From Nodularia sp. (in: cyanobacteria) (GTDB lineage Bacteria > Cyanobacteriota > Cyanobacteriia > Cyanobacteriales > Nostocaceae): DNA of 42,867 nucleotides. Positions 1 through 8,467 of the stretch are shown here, piece after piece. A program made the translations under genes and the position numbers. The stretch lies in assembly GCA_007692755.1 (NCBI GenBank), contig REBL01000187.1, positions 1 through 42,867 on the forward strand. The letters run 5' to 3'. The notes beneath the pieces are model-generated. The model had not been told where the DNA came from. It was given only the letters and a program-made list of their open reading frames with translations, and did not search any database. Numbering within the stretch: position 1 is the first letter of the stretch; each line of letters starts with the position of its first letter.

Positions 1-258
1 ATGAACTACACCCAGATTAAGGGCTATATCGATGCACACTTGGTAGGAATCGACCAGAAAACCAGTTTATTAGAACAGTCAAATAGACCCGAATTTAAAC
101 AAATAGCAGCAGATGAACAGTATGAAAAGAAAGAATTGAATGAAGCACTGAATAAAGGAGACAAAGCCAGATATGACCTTATCCCTGAAAAAGACTATCA
201 ATCATCTCCCGGACTAAAAGCCAAGTTATTGCAACTGAAAACTGCACTAGGTTTCTAA
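1..258 (+). CDS. Small hydrophilic protein, unknown
   Basis: An 85-residue, charged, probably helical protein rich in Lys, Glu and Gln. It has no membrane segment or motif I recognise. The ATG is at the first base of the window, so the true start could lie further upstream. It lies on the same strand as the small membrane genes that follow and is separated from them by an inverted repeat. No function can be assigned. Confidence 0.5.
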   Translation: MNYTQIKGYIDAHLVGIDQKTSLLEQSNRPEFKQIAADEQYEKKELNEALNKGDKARYDLIPEKDYQSSPGLKAKLLQLKTALGF

Positions 259-268
259 CCAATAAATA

Positions 269-317
269 ACCCCAGTCGCCTATCGAGTTGACCTTTTTGA
301 ATTGATTTGACTGGGGT
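269..317 (+). terminator. Inverted repeat, possible terminator
   Basis: A perfect 9-bp inverted repeat (ACCCCAGTC and GACTGGGGT) with a 31-nt spacer begins 11 nt after the stop of the first gene. Only a short T-rich stretch (TTTGTG) follows, so termination is plausible but weak. The large loop makes a regulatory site equally possible. Confidence 0.35.
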
Positions 318-348
318 TTGTGTATATAACATTCTTCCCTATCCTACT

Positions 349-915
349 ATGCAGCCTGACCACCTTGATGAACTGCTAGATACTGAAGACTCAGAACCAA
401 ACCAAGACACAGCGCGATATCTGCAATACATCGAAAATAAATTGTATGAAGAGATAGAAGCGCGTAAACGGCTTGACAGTGGGGTGTTATTTCTAGTCTG
501 TCAACTTGGTTCAGTCAGTCTCAGTTGGTTCTTGTTTACCCTACAAGTAAGCATTAGTTTGATAGTTGCAACTTGCATTATTTGCGCTTTACTTCCCGGC
601 TTGATAGATGCTGGCGAAAGCTTCAACTTTGAATTAAGTTCTGAGCGTTGGGAAATTCGCCACAGTAAACCATTGGTTGCAATTTCTAAACTTGCCATTG
701 GTGGGGTTATCTCATGGCACTCAACCCGAAAAATTAGCAGTGCAGTCTATCAAACCCATGCAGCCATTAAGGAAACTTACAGCGAGATTAAAGCGGCTGA
801 ATCATTAGGGGGAGGCTTTCAGGTTCCCGGCTTAGAACTATTAATAGCTGGTGTAGTAGGGGTGGGGTTGATAGCATTTTCAAACATGAGGAATAAGGGG
901 AACTCAGATGTATAG
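349..915 (+). CDS. Small membrane protein, unknown
   Basis: I chose the ATG at 349; an in-frame TTG at 307 would add 14 residues but falls inside the inverted repeat. The 188-residue product starts with an acidic segment (DELLDTEDSE), followed by a charged helix and two hydrophobic stretches in the first half that look like a membrane hairpin. A last hydrophobic, glycine-rich segment (about residues 160-178) lies near the C-terminus. Its end overlaps the start of the next gene by 8 nt, which suggests translational coupling. Family not recognised. Confidence 0.6.
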   Translation: MQPDHLDELLDTEDSEPNQDTARYLQYIENKLYEEIEARKRLDSGVLFLVCQLGSVSLSWFLFTLQVSISLIVATCIICALLPGLIDAGESFNFELSSERWEIRHSKPLVAISKLAIGGVISWHSTRKISSAVYQTHAAIKETYSEIKAAESLGGGFQVPGLELLIAGVVGVGLIAFSNMRNKGNSDV

Positions 916-1150
916 AAAGAACGGTTTTTTAACTAAGTTCATAGGGGTGCTAGTGTTCATCGTATCCGCCAACTATTTAATCATGGGACTGTATGACACT
1001 GGTTACAACTTGGCATTACTTGCAGACTGGATGCGTGAAAACCAAATAGATAGAAGCATTATTAATTTCATCAATGCTGGGATGATTCACATTGAGTTAA
1101 TTATGATTGTGAGTTTTTTATTGGCTTTGTTGTTTGTATGGATGAAGTGA
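908..1150 (+). CDS. Small two-helix membrane protein
   Basis: An 80-residue protein with a short basic N-terminus (MYRKNGF), one hydrophobic helix at about residues 10-28 and a second at about 58-78, ending in WMK. The ATG overlaps the upstream gene by 8 nt, and the ATPase gene starts 12 nt after its stop. The three genes are therefore probably one operon. Function unknown; it may be a membrane partner of the ATPase. Confidence 0.6.
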   Translation: MYRKNGFLTKFIGVLVFIVSANYLIMGLYDTGYNLALLADWMRENQIDRSIINFINAGMIHIELIMIVSFLLALLFVWMK

Positions 1151-1161
1151 ACAATTGAACC

Positions 1162-2589
1162 ATGCAAGAGATAGAACAATTCAACCACCAACTGAAAGCA
1201 CAACGAAGAACAGCCACATTCTTATCAACTGCTTTGTTTATTGGTGGTGTTTCGCTATGTCTTCCACTGTTTGCAGATACTACTAAATATCCTGAAACAT
1301 TATTCTGCTTTAATCCTGAGACTGACGTGTGCGAGGGTCATCAAATCAAGCGGGGTATTAGTTGGATAATTGACCGGGAACGGCGTAACTTTACTTTTGA
1401 TAACAAGGTGAAATTCTTAAGGGTACTCCCTCCAGAATCACCCAAAGCACCCCTTTATGGTGTACTGGGAACTGTTCTTTTAATTGGCGCGTATGGTGTA
1501 AGTAAATCACTCACAGATACACAAGAGAAAGCAATTCATTCTCAATTCTCACTGCTGAAAATTAAAGCATTGGAGAATGATATTTATGTGTCTAATCACT
1601 TAGACTTAACTGCATACAGCAAACAGCACCAATCCCAAATAACTAAGGAGATAATTGCACGCGATACTGTAGGAGCAATCGAACAATTAAAGACTGAAGG
1701 AGAACAGCAACTAGACCACATTAACGGACAATTACAAGGTGAAATGGCGCTTAAAAGTCACGAGTTACAGATATCAGAACTGGACAAAGCTATTGCTGAC
1801 AATCGTTTATCCACTGCTGAAACTACTCGTAAAATTGAGAAGATATCAAAGCCAATTACTGACAGTAAATCTGATACTCAATCACCTAATGAAGCCCTCA
1901 AAACCAGCTTGATAGATGCCTTGAAAAGCCATGAAGATGGGTATTTGTGGAAAATCATCAATTCACTTAAACCATTGTGGCTCATTGGCAATCAAGGGTC
2001 AGGCAAGACTTATACTGCTGGTGCGATCGCACTAATCAGAAAATACTGCCTCGATGCACCAATCCATCAACTAATCGACCGTCACGCCACTGGTGATAAT
2101 GCGGATGTGTGGCAACTGCTAGAAGCCACCAGCAAGGCAGAATCAGAGGATGAAATCAGCACCGCTTTTGAAGATTGCTGTGATAGGTGGCTGCAACGGA
2201 TTAAGGAGAAACCCACTAAAAAGCAGCAGGTAATTTGTGATGAATTTACAAATTTGAAATCACTTTGTGGTGATAGCGCGATCGCTTTCTTCAAAATGTC
2301 CCTCACCGACACCCGCAAAGCTAAAGAGTATTTGCTAGGAATCACCCATAATGCCACCAATGAATCATTCCCAGATGGTACAGCATCAGCACGTAAGGCA
2401 GGGACAATTTTACTGGAGAAGTTTAGCGCCAATGGTGAAACACCACTATCTAGGGTAGTTGTCCGCTATGGCCTTGTCGATGAAAACGGGAACAACTTAG
2501 AAGATGAAGAAAGGACATTACCAAGCTGGATGCACCCTGAGCGCATTTACCAGCACTTCAACGGTAAGCCAATCAATTTTGATGACTAA
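1162..2589 (+). CDS. Membrane-anchored P-loop ATPase
   Basis: 475 residues. Two hydrophobic segments (about 18-37 and 97-115) anchor the N-terminus. A charged, coiled-coil-like stretch (about 120-235) follows, then a nucleotide-binding domain with Walker A GNQGSGKT (276-283) and a Walker B-like strand ending in D360-E361 (VICDE). Two N-terminal helices plus a cytoplasmic ATPase is the layout of type IV coupling proteins and other plasmid transfer ATPases, but the ATPase domain is short and I cannot place it in the TrwB/TraD family. The relaxase at the far end of the window makes a transfer role attractive. Alternatives are a partition or membrane-remodelling ATPase. Confidence 0.7.
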   Translation: MQEIEQFNHQLKAQRRTATFLSTALFIGGVSLCLPLFADTTKYPETLFCFNPETDVCEGHQIKRGISWIIDRERRNFTFDNKVKFLRVLPPESPKAPLYGVLGTVLLIGAYGVSKSLTDTQEKAIHSQFSLLKIKALENDIYVSNHLDLTAYSKQHQSQITKEIIARDTVGAIEQLKTEGEQQLDHINGQLQGEMALKSHELQISELDKAIADNRLSTAETTRKIEKISKPITDSKSDTQSPNEALKTSLIDALKSHEDGYLWKIINSLKPLWLIGNQGSGKTYTAGAIALIRKYCLDAPIHQLIDRHATGDNADVWQLLEATSKAESEDEISTAFEDCCDRWLQRIKEKPTKKQQVICDEFTNLKSLCGDSAIAFFKMSLTDTRKAKEYLLGITHNATNESFPDGTASARKAGTILLEKFSANGETPLSRVVVRYGLVDENGNNLEDEERTLPSWMHPERIYQHFNGKPINFDD

Positions 2590-2611
2590 TGCAAGTTGCC
2601 ATTCCACCATA

Positions 2612-2965
2612 ATGAAATCACACAAGCGATTAACTGTTGATATGACACAAGTTTACCAACCCCGTCGTCGAAGCCGTATCCTAGCACCATCTGTCATCGC
2701 ACCGTCAGACCTTGATCACCGCCGGGAACACAGCAATACTCTGGCTTTGCAATGTCGGGCTGTGTTTGAACGCCTGCGGGAGCATTTGATAGAAACGCAT
2801 TACAACTGGTTTATTGCCATCGACCCCGAAAGTGAAAATTATTTGATTGATCAAACTTTGCCAGGACTAACCCAACAAATCCGTCATTCTTATGGTGATA
2901 CCGATGTCAAGCTTACCATCTTTCGCCTAAATGATACTGGAACCTGTGGCAGACTATGGGTGTAG
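2612..2965 (+). CDS. Hypothetical protein paired with aspartic protease
   Basis: Start taken at ATG 2612; ATG 2642 (MTQVYQPRRRSR) is also possible. About 117 residues: an arginine-rich N-terminus, then a compact alpha/beta domain (FERLREHLIETHYNWFIAI) ending in FRLNDTGTCGRLWV. It overlaps the next gene by 10 nt, so the two are probably co-translated. I do not recognise the family. The tight coupling suggests it works with the aspartic-protease-like protein. Confidence 0.6.
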   Translation: MKSHKRLTVDMTQVYQPRRRSRILAPSVIAPSDLDHRREHSNTLALQCRAVFERLREHLIETHYNWFIAIDPESENYLIDQTLPGLTQQIRHSYGDTDVKLTIFRLNDTGTCGRLWV

Positions 2966-3339
2966 GTGCTTTTGGGGACAATGGTGAGCTATGGTTTGAA
3001 ATCCAGATGCTGGCCGCCAATGGAGATGTATTTTCTGTGGAAGCTCTATTTGATACTGGCTTTACTGCGGGGTGGCTGGCTATTAATACCCAAGATTTGG
3101 AAGCATTGGAATGGTTAAGAATTGCTGCCCAAATCTTCATGACAACAGCACGAGGGGAAGGTCAGTTCAATTTGTATGAAGGCAGGGTGGTCATTGATGA
3201 CACCGAGTTTACTATTCCCGTTCACGTTGGGGATGATATTCCCGATACCCTCATGGGTTCTGCGTGGTTGGACATCATGCAACTGGTCGTCAATAAACCT
3301 CAAGGGATATTAACCTTAGAAATAGTCAAGGGAAACTAA
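2956..3339 (+). CDS. Retropepsin-like (clan AA) aspartic protease
   Basis: 127 residues, close to the size of single-domain clan AA proteases that work as homodimers. The active-site signature is LFDTGFTAG (D33-T34-G35). It is followed by a hydrophobic beta strand and a later MGSAWLD segment resembling the second hydrophobic-hydrophobic-Gly element of the fold. There is no signal peptide or membrane helix, so it is probably cytoplasmic. It is coupled to the upstream gene by a 10-nt overlap. Small proteases of this type are common in cyanobacteria, but their substrates are unknown to me. Confidence 0.65.
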   Translation: MGVGAFGDNGELWFEIQMLAANGDVFSVEALFDTGFTAGWLAINTQDLEALEWLRIAAQIFMTTARGEGQFNLYEGRVVIDDTEFTIPVHVGDDIPDTLMGSAWLDIMQLVVNKPQGILTLEIVKGN

Positions 3340-3672
3340 AAACAGGTTTGGCTAATCAGCTTAATACAGAAGGGTTTGTGCTAGATTGGCATACCGTGAT
3401 TTTTTTGCTTATCCCATTTTCATGTGTTCTGGTGTACGCAGGTCATGATGGCTACTTATTCAGTATTGTTTCTTTTTGGATATTTTAGCTAGTTAGACAT
3501 GACTAGTACCGCCGTGAAGTCAAAAGTTAAAAGCCAAAAAGCTGATGTTATAAGCGTTTCATTGATTTCAAATGGTTGTGCTATTTAAGCTGTGCTGTAC
3601 TAGCTTTGTACAATACAACTTTTAAACGAGAAGATTTACCGTAAACTGTACTATGTGTTTTTGAGCCTAGCT
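3340..3672 (+). promoter_or_regulatory. Intergenic region upstream of parA
   Basis: About 330 bp without a gene. TGTAC occurs three times in the last 80 bp, once inside an 8-bp palindrome TTGTACAA (3606-3613) and once just before the parA start. These could be ParA or ParB operator half-sites, since parAB operons are usually autoregulated. No clear -35/-10 pair is visible. Confidence 0.3.
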
Positions 3673-4317
3673 ATGCCAATTATTGCAGTTATTAATCAAA
3701 AAGGAGGAGCCGGCAAGTCAACAGTTGCCGTGCATCTAGCGCGTTGGCTGCAAAAACAACGTAAATCTGTGTTGCTTGTGGACGCAGATGCTCAATGCTC
3801 ATCTTCCAAATGGCTGGCGCGATTAGAAAAAGATGTTCCTTGCCAGATTCTTCAAGCACCTGATGCACTGTTGGATGAGTTACCTAAATTGATAGATGAG
3901 TACAATTGGGTCATTGCTGATGGGCCGGCCGCGCTGTCCGAAACAACTAGAGCATTGATTTTAACTGCTGATTTAGTGATTGTTCCTTGCCAACCTACTG
4001 GTGTTGATTTGGAGAGCGCTTCAGATACTGTAAGGTTAATTCAGCAAGCTCAAAGAATTCGCCGTGGAGAGCCGAAAGCAGTGATGTTTGTTAATCGGGC
4101 AGTCAAAGGAACTAAATTAAAGGATGAAGCGATTGAAGTTCTGCGACTGATGCCAAATGTTATCGTTCTGGAAAATGTGCTTCATCAGCGCCAAGTTATT
4201 GCTGACTGCTACGGACAAAACTCTACAGTTTTTGATTTGTCTGGCTCCACAGCAGGAATTGCTAGACGTGAAATTGAGCAAATATTTAAACAAGCCTTGG
4301 AGGTTTTAAATGCCTAA
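3673..4317 (+). CDS. parA: ParA partition ATPase
   Basis: 214 residues from ATG 3673 (the GTG at 3655 would add six residues). The deviant Walker A motif KGGAGKST sits at residues 10-17, with the signature lysine at K10. It is followed by LLVDADAQ (Walker A') and VIADGPA (Walker B). The short length and lack of an N-terminal HTH match the small ParA class, which moves plasmids by ATP-dependent patterning on the nucleoid. The stop overlaps parB by 8 nt, so the pair is translationally coupled. Candidate parS sites lie within and downstream of parB. Confidence 0.9.
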   Translation: MPIIAVINQKGGAGKSTVAVHLARWLQKQRKSVLLVDADAQCSSSKWLARLEKDVPCQILQAPDALLDELPKLIDEYNWVIADGPAALSETTRALILTADLVIVPCQPTGVDLESASDTVRLIQQAQRIRRGEPKAVMFVNRAVKGTKLKDEAIEVLRLMPNVIVLENVLHQRQVIADCYGQNSTVFDLSGSTAGIARREIEQIFKQALEVLNA

Positions 4318-5245
4318 AGCAAGGCAACCACTTAGTCAAGGACTTGCTGCTTCTATTGCCCAAAAATTTATTGCAGATCCAGCAAGTGTTCAATCTTCTC
4401 AAACGATACCAATTGAACAAATTCAACTTCCAGCCAAACAACCCCGTCGTTATTTTGACCCCAATAAACTAGCTCAGTTAGTTAAATCAATTCAGGAACA
4501 TGGCATTTTGGAACCTTTGCTGGTTCGCCCATTGGAAAATGGTAATTATGAGCTAGTCGCAGGGGAAAGGCGTTATCGAGCAGCGCAAGAACTGAAATTA
4601 CCTGATGTTCCTATAGTGAGTAGGGAGTTTGACGACCAACAGGCTCTCCAAGTTGCTTTAATCGAAAACCTACAACGCGAGGACTTAAACCCTGTTGAGG
4701 AAACCGAGGCAATTCTTGACCTGCTTTCGATTACTCTCAACATCAGTAATGATGAGGTGGCTTCTATCTTGCATCGTGCCAACCATGCCAAAAATCGTGG
4801 TCAAGAATTGGAGGAAAACGTTTTCCTCCAACTTCAAACTATCGAATCAGTTCTGGCTGGCATTGGTCGGTTTTCTGCGGAATCGTTTCGTACCAGTCGT
4901 TTACCGTTGCTGACTCTGCCTGCTGAGATAATGCGCGCATTACGAGAAGGTCAGATTGAGTTTACCAAAGCTAGAGCGATCGCTCGTGTAAAAAATGAGC
5001 AGCAGCGAAAAACTTTACTAAAGTTAGTAGTATCCAAGAATTTGAGTTTGAGCGAAATTAAGCAAAAAATCCAAGAACTGAATGTCACTGAAAAAGAAAA
5101 ATCTAGTACCAGCTATGTTCAGAGATATTCCCAGATTGGTCAACAATTAAAGAAAGCAGATATTTGGAATGACCCAGATAAACGAGCAAAGTTAGATACT
5201 CTGCTTTCTCAAATAGAAGATTTAGTTAAAAAGACTGATGAGTAA
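4310..5245 (+). CDS. parB: ParB centromere-binding protein
   Basis: 311 residues. The N-terminal ParB/Srx fold has QPRRYFD at 44-50, the CTP-binding motif GERRYR at 85-90 and ENLQREDLNP at 119-128. The central HTH region is expanded by about 40 residues (about 155-200) compared with a minimal Spo0J, and is followed by LREGQIEFTKARAIARV. A helical C-terminus probably dimerises. Codons 167-174 (LEENVFLQ) are written in a perfect 24-bp palindrome that recurs three times downstream. ParB would bind such sites and, with ParA, segregate the plasmid. Confidence 0.9.
   Translation: MPKARQPLSQGLAASIAQKFIADPASVQSSQTIPIEQIQLPAKQPRRYFDPNKLAQLVKSIQEHGILEPLLVRPLENGNYELVAGERRYRAAQELKLPDVPIVSREFDDQQALQVALIENLQREDLNPVEETEAILDLLSITLNISNDEVASILHRANHAKNRGQELEENVFLQLQTIESVLAGIGRFSAESFRTSRLPLLTLPAEIMRALREGQIEFTKARAIARVKNEQQRKTLLKLVVSKNLSLSEIKQKIQELNVTEKEKSSTSYVQRYSQIGQQLKKADIWNDPDKRAKLDTLLSQIEDLVKKTDE
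4808..4831. promoter_or_regulatory. Candidate parS, copy 1 (inside parB)
   Basis: A perfect 24-bp palindrome whose core is GGAGGAAAACGTTTTCCTCC (4810-4829). It covers exactly parB codons 167-174. The same core is present unchanged in three non-coding copies downstream, so it is probably kept for a cis function such as ParB binding. Confidence 0.65.
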
Positions 5246-5353
5246 GGTATTAGGACTTTTCCAAAAACAAATATTAGATTAGAGATGATAAAAATCACAT
5301 CAGGGGCAAAGTAGGTAAAATCGGTTGCATTGCCCAAATGTATCATCAACACA

Positions 5354-5606
5354 GAGGTAGATTTGCTGCGGCATCGTGTCAATCATGCCCAAAATCATGG
5401 TCAAAAAGTGGAGGAAAACGTTTTCCTCCAACTACCTCTTCAGTCCTAGTTGGTAATGGTTGTGTGACGACTGAAAAATCCTTTCCTACCAGTCTTTGAC
5501 CATTAGGGTATTAAAAAGTCAAAGATATGGGATGACCCCAAAAAGCAGAAACGTTTAGAAAATCTGGTCGCTGCTATTGAAGCTTTCATAAACGAATCCA
5601 ACTCAG
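5354..5606 (+). pseudogene. Decayed parB fragment B
   Basis: Bases 5354-5510 resemble the middle of parB from about 4752 on, but with stops and indels. Bases 5510-5606 resemble the parB 3' end and read as KIWDDPKKQKRLENLVAAIE, matching the KADIWNDPDKRAKLDTLL region of ParB. The segment between these parts is missing. The fragment therefore comes from an internally deleted parB paralogue. Its palindrome is intact although the reading frame is lost. Confidence 0.7.
5409..5430. promoter_or_regulatory. Candidate parS, copy 2
   Basis: A 22-bp perfect palindrome with the same core, GGAGGAAAACGTTTTCCTCC, inside decayed parB fragment B. The flanking bases have diverged from the copy in parB while the core has not. 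Confidence 0.65.
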
Positions 5607-5638
5607 CTTTAAGTGCCAGAGGCAAGCAATCGCGCCCG

Positions 5639-5908
5639 GAGAAAAATCAGCAGGATCATCAAACACAGAGGTAGATTTGCTGCGGCATCGTGTCAACCAT
5701 GCCCAAAATCATAGTCAAAAAGTGGAGGAAAACGTTTTCCTCCAACTACCTCTTCAGTCCTAGCTGGCAATGGTTGTGTGACTGCGAAATCCTTTCCTAC
5801 CAGTCGTTGAGCATTACTGAATCTGCTTGCTGAGATTTAACAAGCACTACCATTCGGTCAGATTGAGTTAACGAAAGCTAAAACGATGCCTTTGGCGATC
5901 GCCTCGCC
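5639..5908 (+). pseudogene. Decayed parB fragment C
   Basis: A second degenerate copy of the parB middle region. It runs past the palindrome into sequence matching the parB segment around 4890-4985 (CAGATTGAGTT, AAAGCTA, GCGATCGC). Frame and stops are disrupted. It starts with GAGAAAAATCAGCAGG, a block shared with fragment D, so fragments C and D look like tandem duplicates of each other. Confidence 0.7.
5723..5744. promoter_or_regulatory. Candidate parS, copy 3
   Basis: A 22-bp perfect palindrome identical in its core to the other copies, 314 bp after copy 2, inside decayed parB fragment C. Confidence 0.65.
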
Positions 5909-5917
5909 GCAGTGCTG

Positions 5918-6110
5918 GAGAAAAATCAGCAGGATCATCAACACAACACAGAGGTAGATTTGCTGCTACATTGTGTCAACCATGCCCAAAATCGTAGTCA
6001 AAAAGTGGAGGAAAACGTTTTCCTCCAAAGTCAAAATATCGCAATCTGTGGTGCTATTAAGAACATTTTTTCAGAAACCTTTCCGGTATTTCATCAGTCT
6101 GATGTTTCAA
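5918..6110 (+). pseudogene. Decayed parB fragment D
   Basis: A third degenerate copy of the parB middle region, beginning with the same block as fragment C and ending shortly before the membrane-protein gene at 6130. An 86-codon open frame crosses it, but that frame is only remnant parB sequence (it still reads EENVFLQ) joined to unrelated sequence. I do not call it a gene. Confidence 0.65.
6006..6027. promoter_or_regulatory. Candidate parS, copy 4
   Basis: A 22-bp perfect palindrome, fourth copy of the same core, 283 bp after copy 3. It ends about 100 bp before the next gene. Confidence 0.65.
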
Positions 6111-6129
6111 CTTATGTAAAAACCCGTAA

Positions 6130-7518
6130 ATGTCTGACTCCACTCAGGGTATTCCCGGTTTACCTGATTTGACACATCCTACAGAGCTAATTCAGTTTGG
6201 CTCTCAGGTACTGCAAGCTTCGTTGTTATTGGTATTTTTGGTCATAGCTTTAGGAATAGCGATCGCTATTGTGAGTTTTTCTCTCCGTCGCCATGAATCG
6301 GAACAAGTAATTTTCGTTGGTGAGTGGTCTGTTCGTTACTCCCAAATTTTGGGGGGATTGCAGCATCTAACTGTAGTATTGGTGCTATTAGTAGTAGGAT
6401 TTTTTCTCTGTTCCACTTTGAGCAATCGATATCACCACTGGGAACAAGCAAAGGTGGCTCAAGTAGCTCAAAGTGTTGCTGGTGAAAAGTTAGAGCAAAT
6501 TGCGCCCCGGATTCGCTATGTCACCCAACAACCATTTACTTATACCACCCAAGTTGATGGCAAGATTATCAAGGTAACTGATACACAAGAAGTTAACCGC
6601 TATTTAGCATTGGCTGGCTCACAAATTCAGGTAAAGCTTGACCAAAACACAGATGTTCAAAATCGTAGTGCTGTTTATCGCGCTGATTACATTGCTGATT
6701 ACAAAATTATTAACAGACTCAAAGACATTAATAATTTCTTTTTTGAAGCACCACCACCCAACGGTTACTCATTACTTTCTAACTATAAAATTGAGCGAGA
6801 TCAGACGCGATTAGAACCCAATAATCCGGGGGAATATAGTTTTCCCTTCAGCCTACAACCGGGAGCAGAAACCAACTTTCGTGTTACTTATCAGGCGCAA
6901 GGAGGATCACGCTGGGTATATGACAGCGCTGGACAGTTATTATCTAATTTTCGCCTGACAGCAATTGCCAACTTTGCTTCTGCTGATTTTGCCAGTGGGA
7001 TTGTTCCTAATGAGACGAAAGTTGATAGACGCAGCACGGAATTTATTTGGAAATTTGATGATAATGTCGCAGTGAGAAACCCATTTGGTGTGTTTACCAA
7101 CACAAACCCCATTCGCAATACTGGAATTATTCCCCGGCTCTTATTGTTAGCACCAGCGTTATTTCTGTGGTGGATCTTGTTGCTGTATTGGTCATTACCA
7201 ATGAGTATCAAAAATGTCGCGATCGCATCTGGTATTTTCTTTGCTTGTCTGCTGACCTTGACTTATCTCAGTCGCTTCATGAATGCACAATTAGCTTGGA
7301 CAATGATTTCCCTAGTATTATTAGCGCTGACTTATGGTTTAGGTTACAACCGCAATGCTTCTCTTGCTGCCATTATTTGCACCATAGCAGGAGCAGTATT
7401 GCCAGTTTTCGGATTATTAGTACCATTCAGTGGTCTGACTCTCAGTGTTGCAGGCTTGCTTTCAGTTATTTGGTTAGCAGTGCGCCACTGGTATGGCTGG
7501 TATAGTTTGCAGCTATAA
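6130..7518 (+). CDS. Polytopic membrane protein, unknown
   Basis: 462 residues. Two N-terminal helices (about 25-50 and 75-97) are followed by a soluble region of about 230 residues, rich in beta-type sequence (DGKIIKVTDTQEV, PGAETNFRVTYQAQG). Four or five hydrophobic helices follow from about 335 to the end. The soluble part probably lies on the outer face of the membrane. I do not recognise the family. Because the gene begins directly after the parS array, a link to plasmid maintenance is possible but unsupported. Confidence 0.7.
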   Translation: MSDSTQGIPGLPDLTHPTELIQFGSQVLQASLLLVFLVIALGIAIAIVSFSLRRHESEQVIFVGEWSVRYSQILGGLQHLTVVLVLLVVGFFLCSTLSNRYHHWEQAKVAQVAQSVAGEKLEQIAPRIRYVTQQPFTYTTQVDGKIIKVTDTQEVNRYLALAGSQIQVKLDQNTDVQNRSAVYRADYIADYKIINRLKDINNFFFEAPPPNGYSLLSNYKIERDQTRLEPNNPGEYSFPFSLQPGAETNFRVTYQAQGGSRWVYDSAGQLLSNFRLTAIANFASADFASGIVPNETKVDRRSTEFIWKFDDNVAVRNPFGVFTNTNPIRNTGIIPRLLLLAPALFLWWILLLYWSLPMSIKNVAIASGIFFACLLTLTYLSRFMNAQLAWTMISLVLLALTYGLGYNRNASLAAIICTIAGAVLPVFGLLVPFSGLTLSVAGLLSVIWLAVRHWYGWYSLQL

Positions 7519-7765
7519 GATACAGTAAAATAACAGAAATTTTTTTGGCTCTAGTAGTCTGTCAAAAAGTAATTGACGGATTAGATTATACCATACAGGA
7601 TGTAACCCGATGGTGGCGTTAAAAATAAATAACTTGTGTTGAAAGTTTTAGAGATAGCACTTGAGATTAATCAATGGAAAATTTACAGGTCAATTTTTCA
7701 TCCCCTTAAATATTGTGGGCTTATACTTGCTACTATGATTAACCATTAGGGGCAGTGGATCAAGT

Positions 7766-8407
7766 GTGAAAATCGACCGACACGGCAAAGCCAAAGTTCT
7801 GACTCAACAAGAAATTCAGCGCCTGTTCACCGAAGGTTTAACCACAGTGCGTGACAGAACCCTATGTGCTGTCATGCTGTACACAGCTTGTCGTGTCAAA
7901 GAATGCGTCACCCTAAAAATTACAGATGTCTACGATCGCAAAGGCAAAGTCCGCCCAGAGCTAATTCTCCGCAAAGGCAACACCAAGGGCAAACTAGCCA
8001 CGCGTACCATCCCAGTCCTAGAGGATTTGCGGCGCTTCCTGGAAGCCTACAAACACAAAACTTCCCTAGATCAATACCTGTTTCCCGGACGTTGGGGACG
8101 GGGACATTTGCATGAAGATTATGCAGCCCTGATCTTTCGCGAAGGATGCAAGCAGGTTGACATTGAAGGCGCAAGTAGCCACAGTTGTCGCCGCACAGCC
8201 TTAACGATCATGCACAGAAATGGCGTACCCTTGCGAGTCATTCAAGAAATCAGTGGACATCGTAACCTAGAGCAGCTGCAACGGTATCTGGAAGTAGAAT
8301 CAGAGCAAATTCGGGGCGCGATCGCCATGTTGAGTATGCTTACCCCAGTGTCTACGGATTTAGATGGCCAAGCAAGTCCCCAAAACGAACAATACCAGCC
8401 GTTTTAG
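7766..8407 (+). CDS. Tyrosine recombinase (integrase)
   Basis: 213 residues from GTG 7766, essentially only the catalytic domain of the lambda-integrase family. The catalytic set is visible: R43 (ACRVKE), a beta-hairpin lysine in the RKGNTKGK segment, H139-x-x-R142 (HSCR), H165 (SGHRN) and the nucleophile Y174 (QRYLEV). It lacks the N-terminal arm-binding and core-binding domains of phage integrases. Small recombinases of this kind are frequent on cyanobacterial plasmids, where dimer resolution is one plausible role. No att or resolution site was identified beside it. Confidence 0.85.
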   Translation: MKIDRHGKAKVLTQQEIQRLFTEGLTTVRDRTLCAVMLYTACRVKECVTLKITDVYDRKGKVRPELILRKGNTKGKLATRTIPVLEDLRRFLEAYKHKTSLDQYLFPGRWGRGHLHEDYAALIFREGCKQVDIEGASSHSCRRTALTIMHRNGVPLRVIQEISGHRNLEQLQRYLEVESEQIRGAIAMLSMLTPVSTDLDGQASPQNEQYQPF

Positions 8408-8436
8408 ATCGGCAAAGTGGGCTATCCCGATCTAAA
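8403..8436. terminator. Bidirectional terminator candidate
   Basis: A perfect 10-bp inverted repeat (TTTAGATCGG and CCGATCTAAA) with a 14-nt loop between two convergent genes. It contains the integrase stop codon. There is no long T-run, so termination is inferred mainly from position. Confidence 0.5.
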
Positions 8437-8467
8437 GGGAATGCTCCTGGGAGTCGGAGTTTGGGGA

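Noticed and set aside
2504..2611. 5' extension of the 2612 gene to 2504
   Set aside because: It would overlap the ATPase gene by 86 nt and encode a low-quality Ser/Thr-rich stretch; ATG 2612 or 2642 is more likely.
5246..6129. Repeated blocks downstream of parB considered as a CRISPR array
   Set aside because: Copies are about 280-315 bp apart, resemble parB coding sequence and share only a palindrome; there are no short spacers or cas genes.
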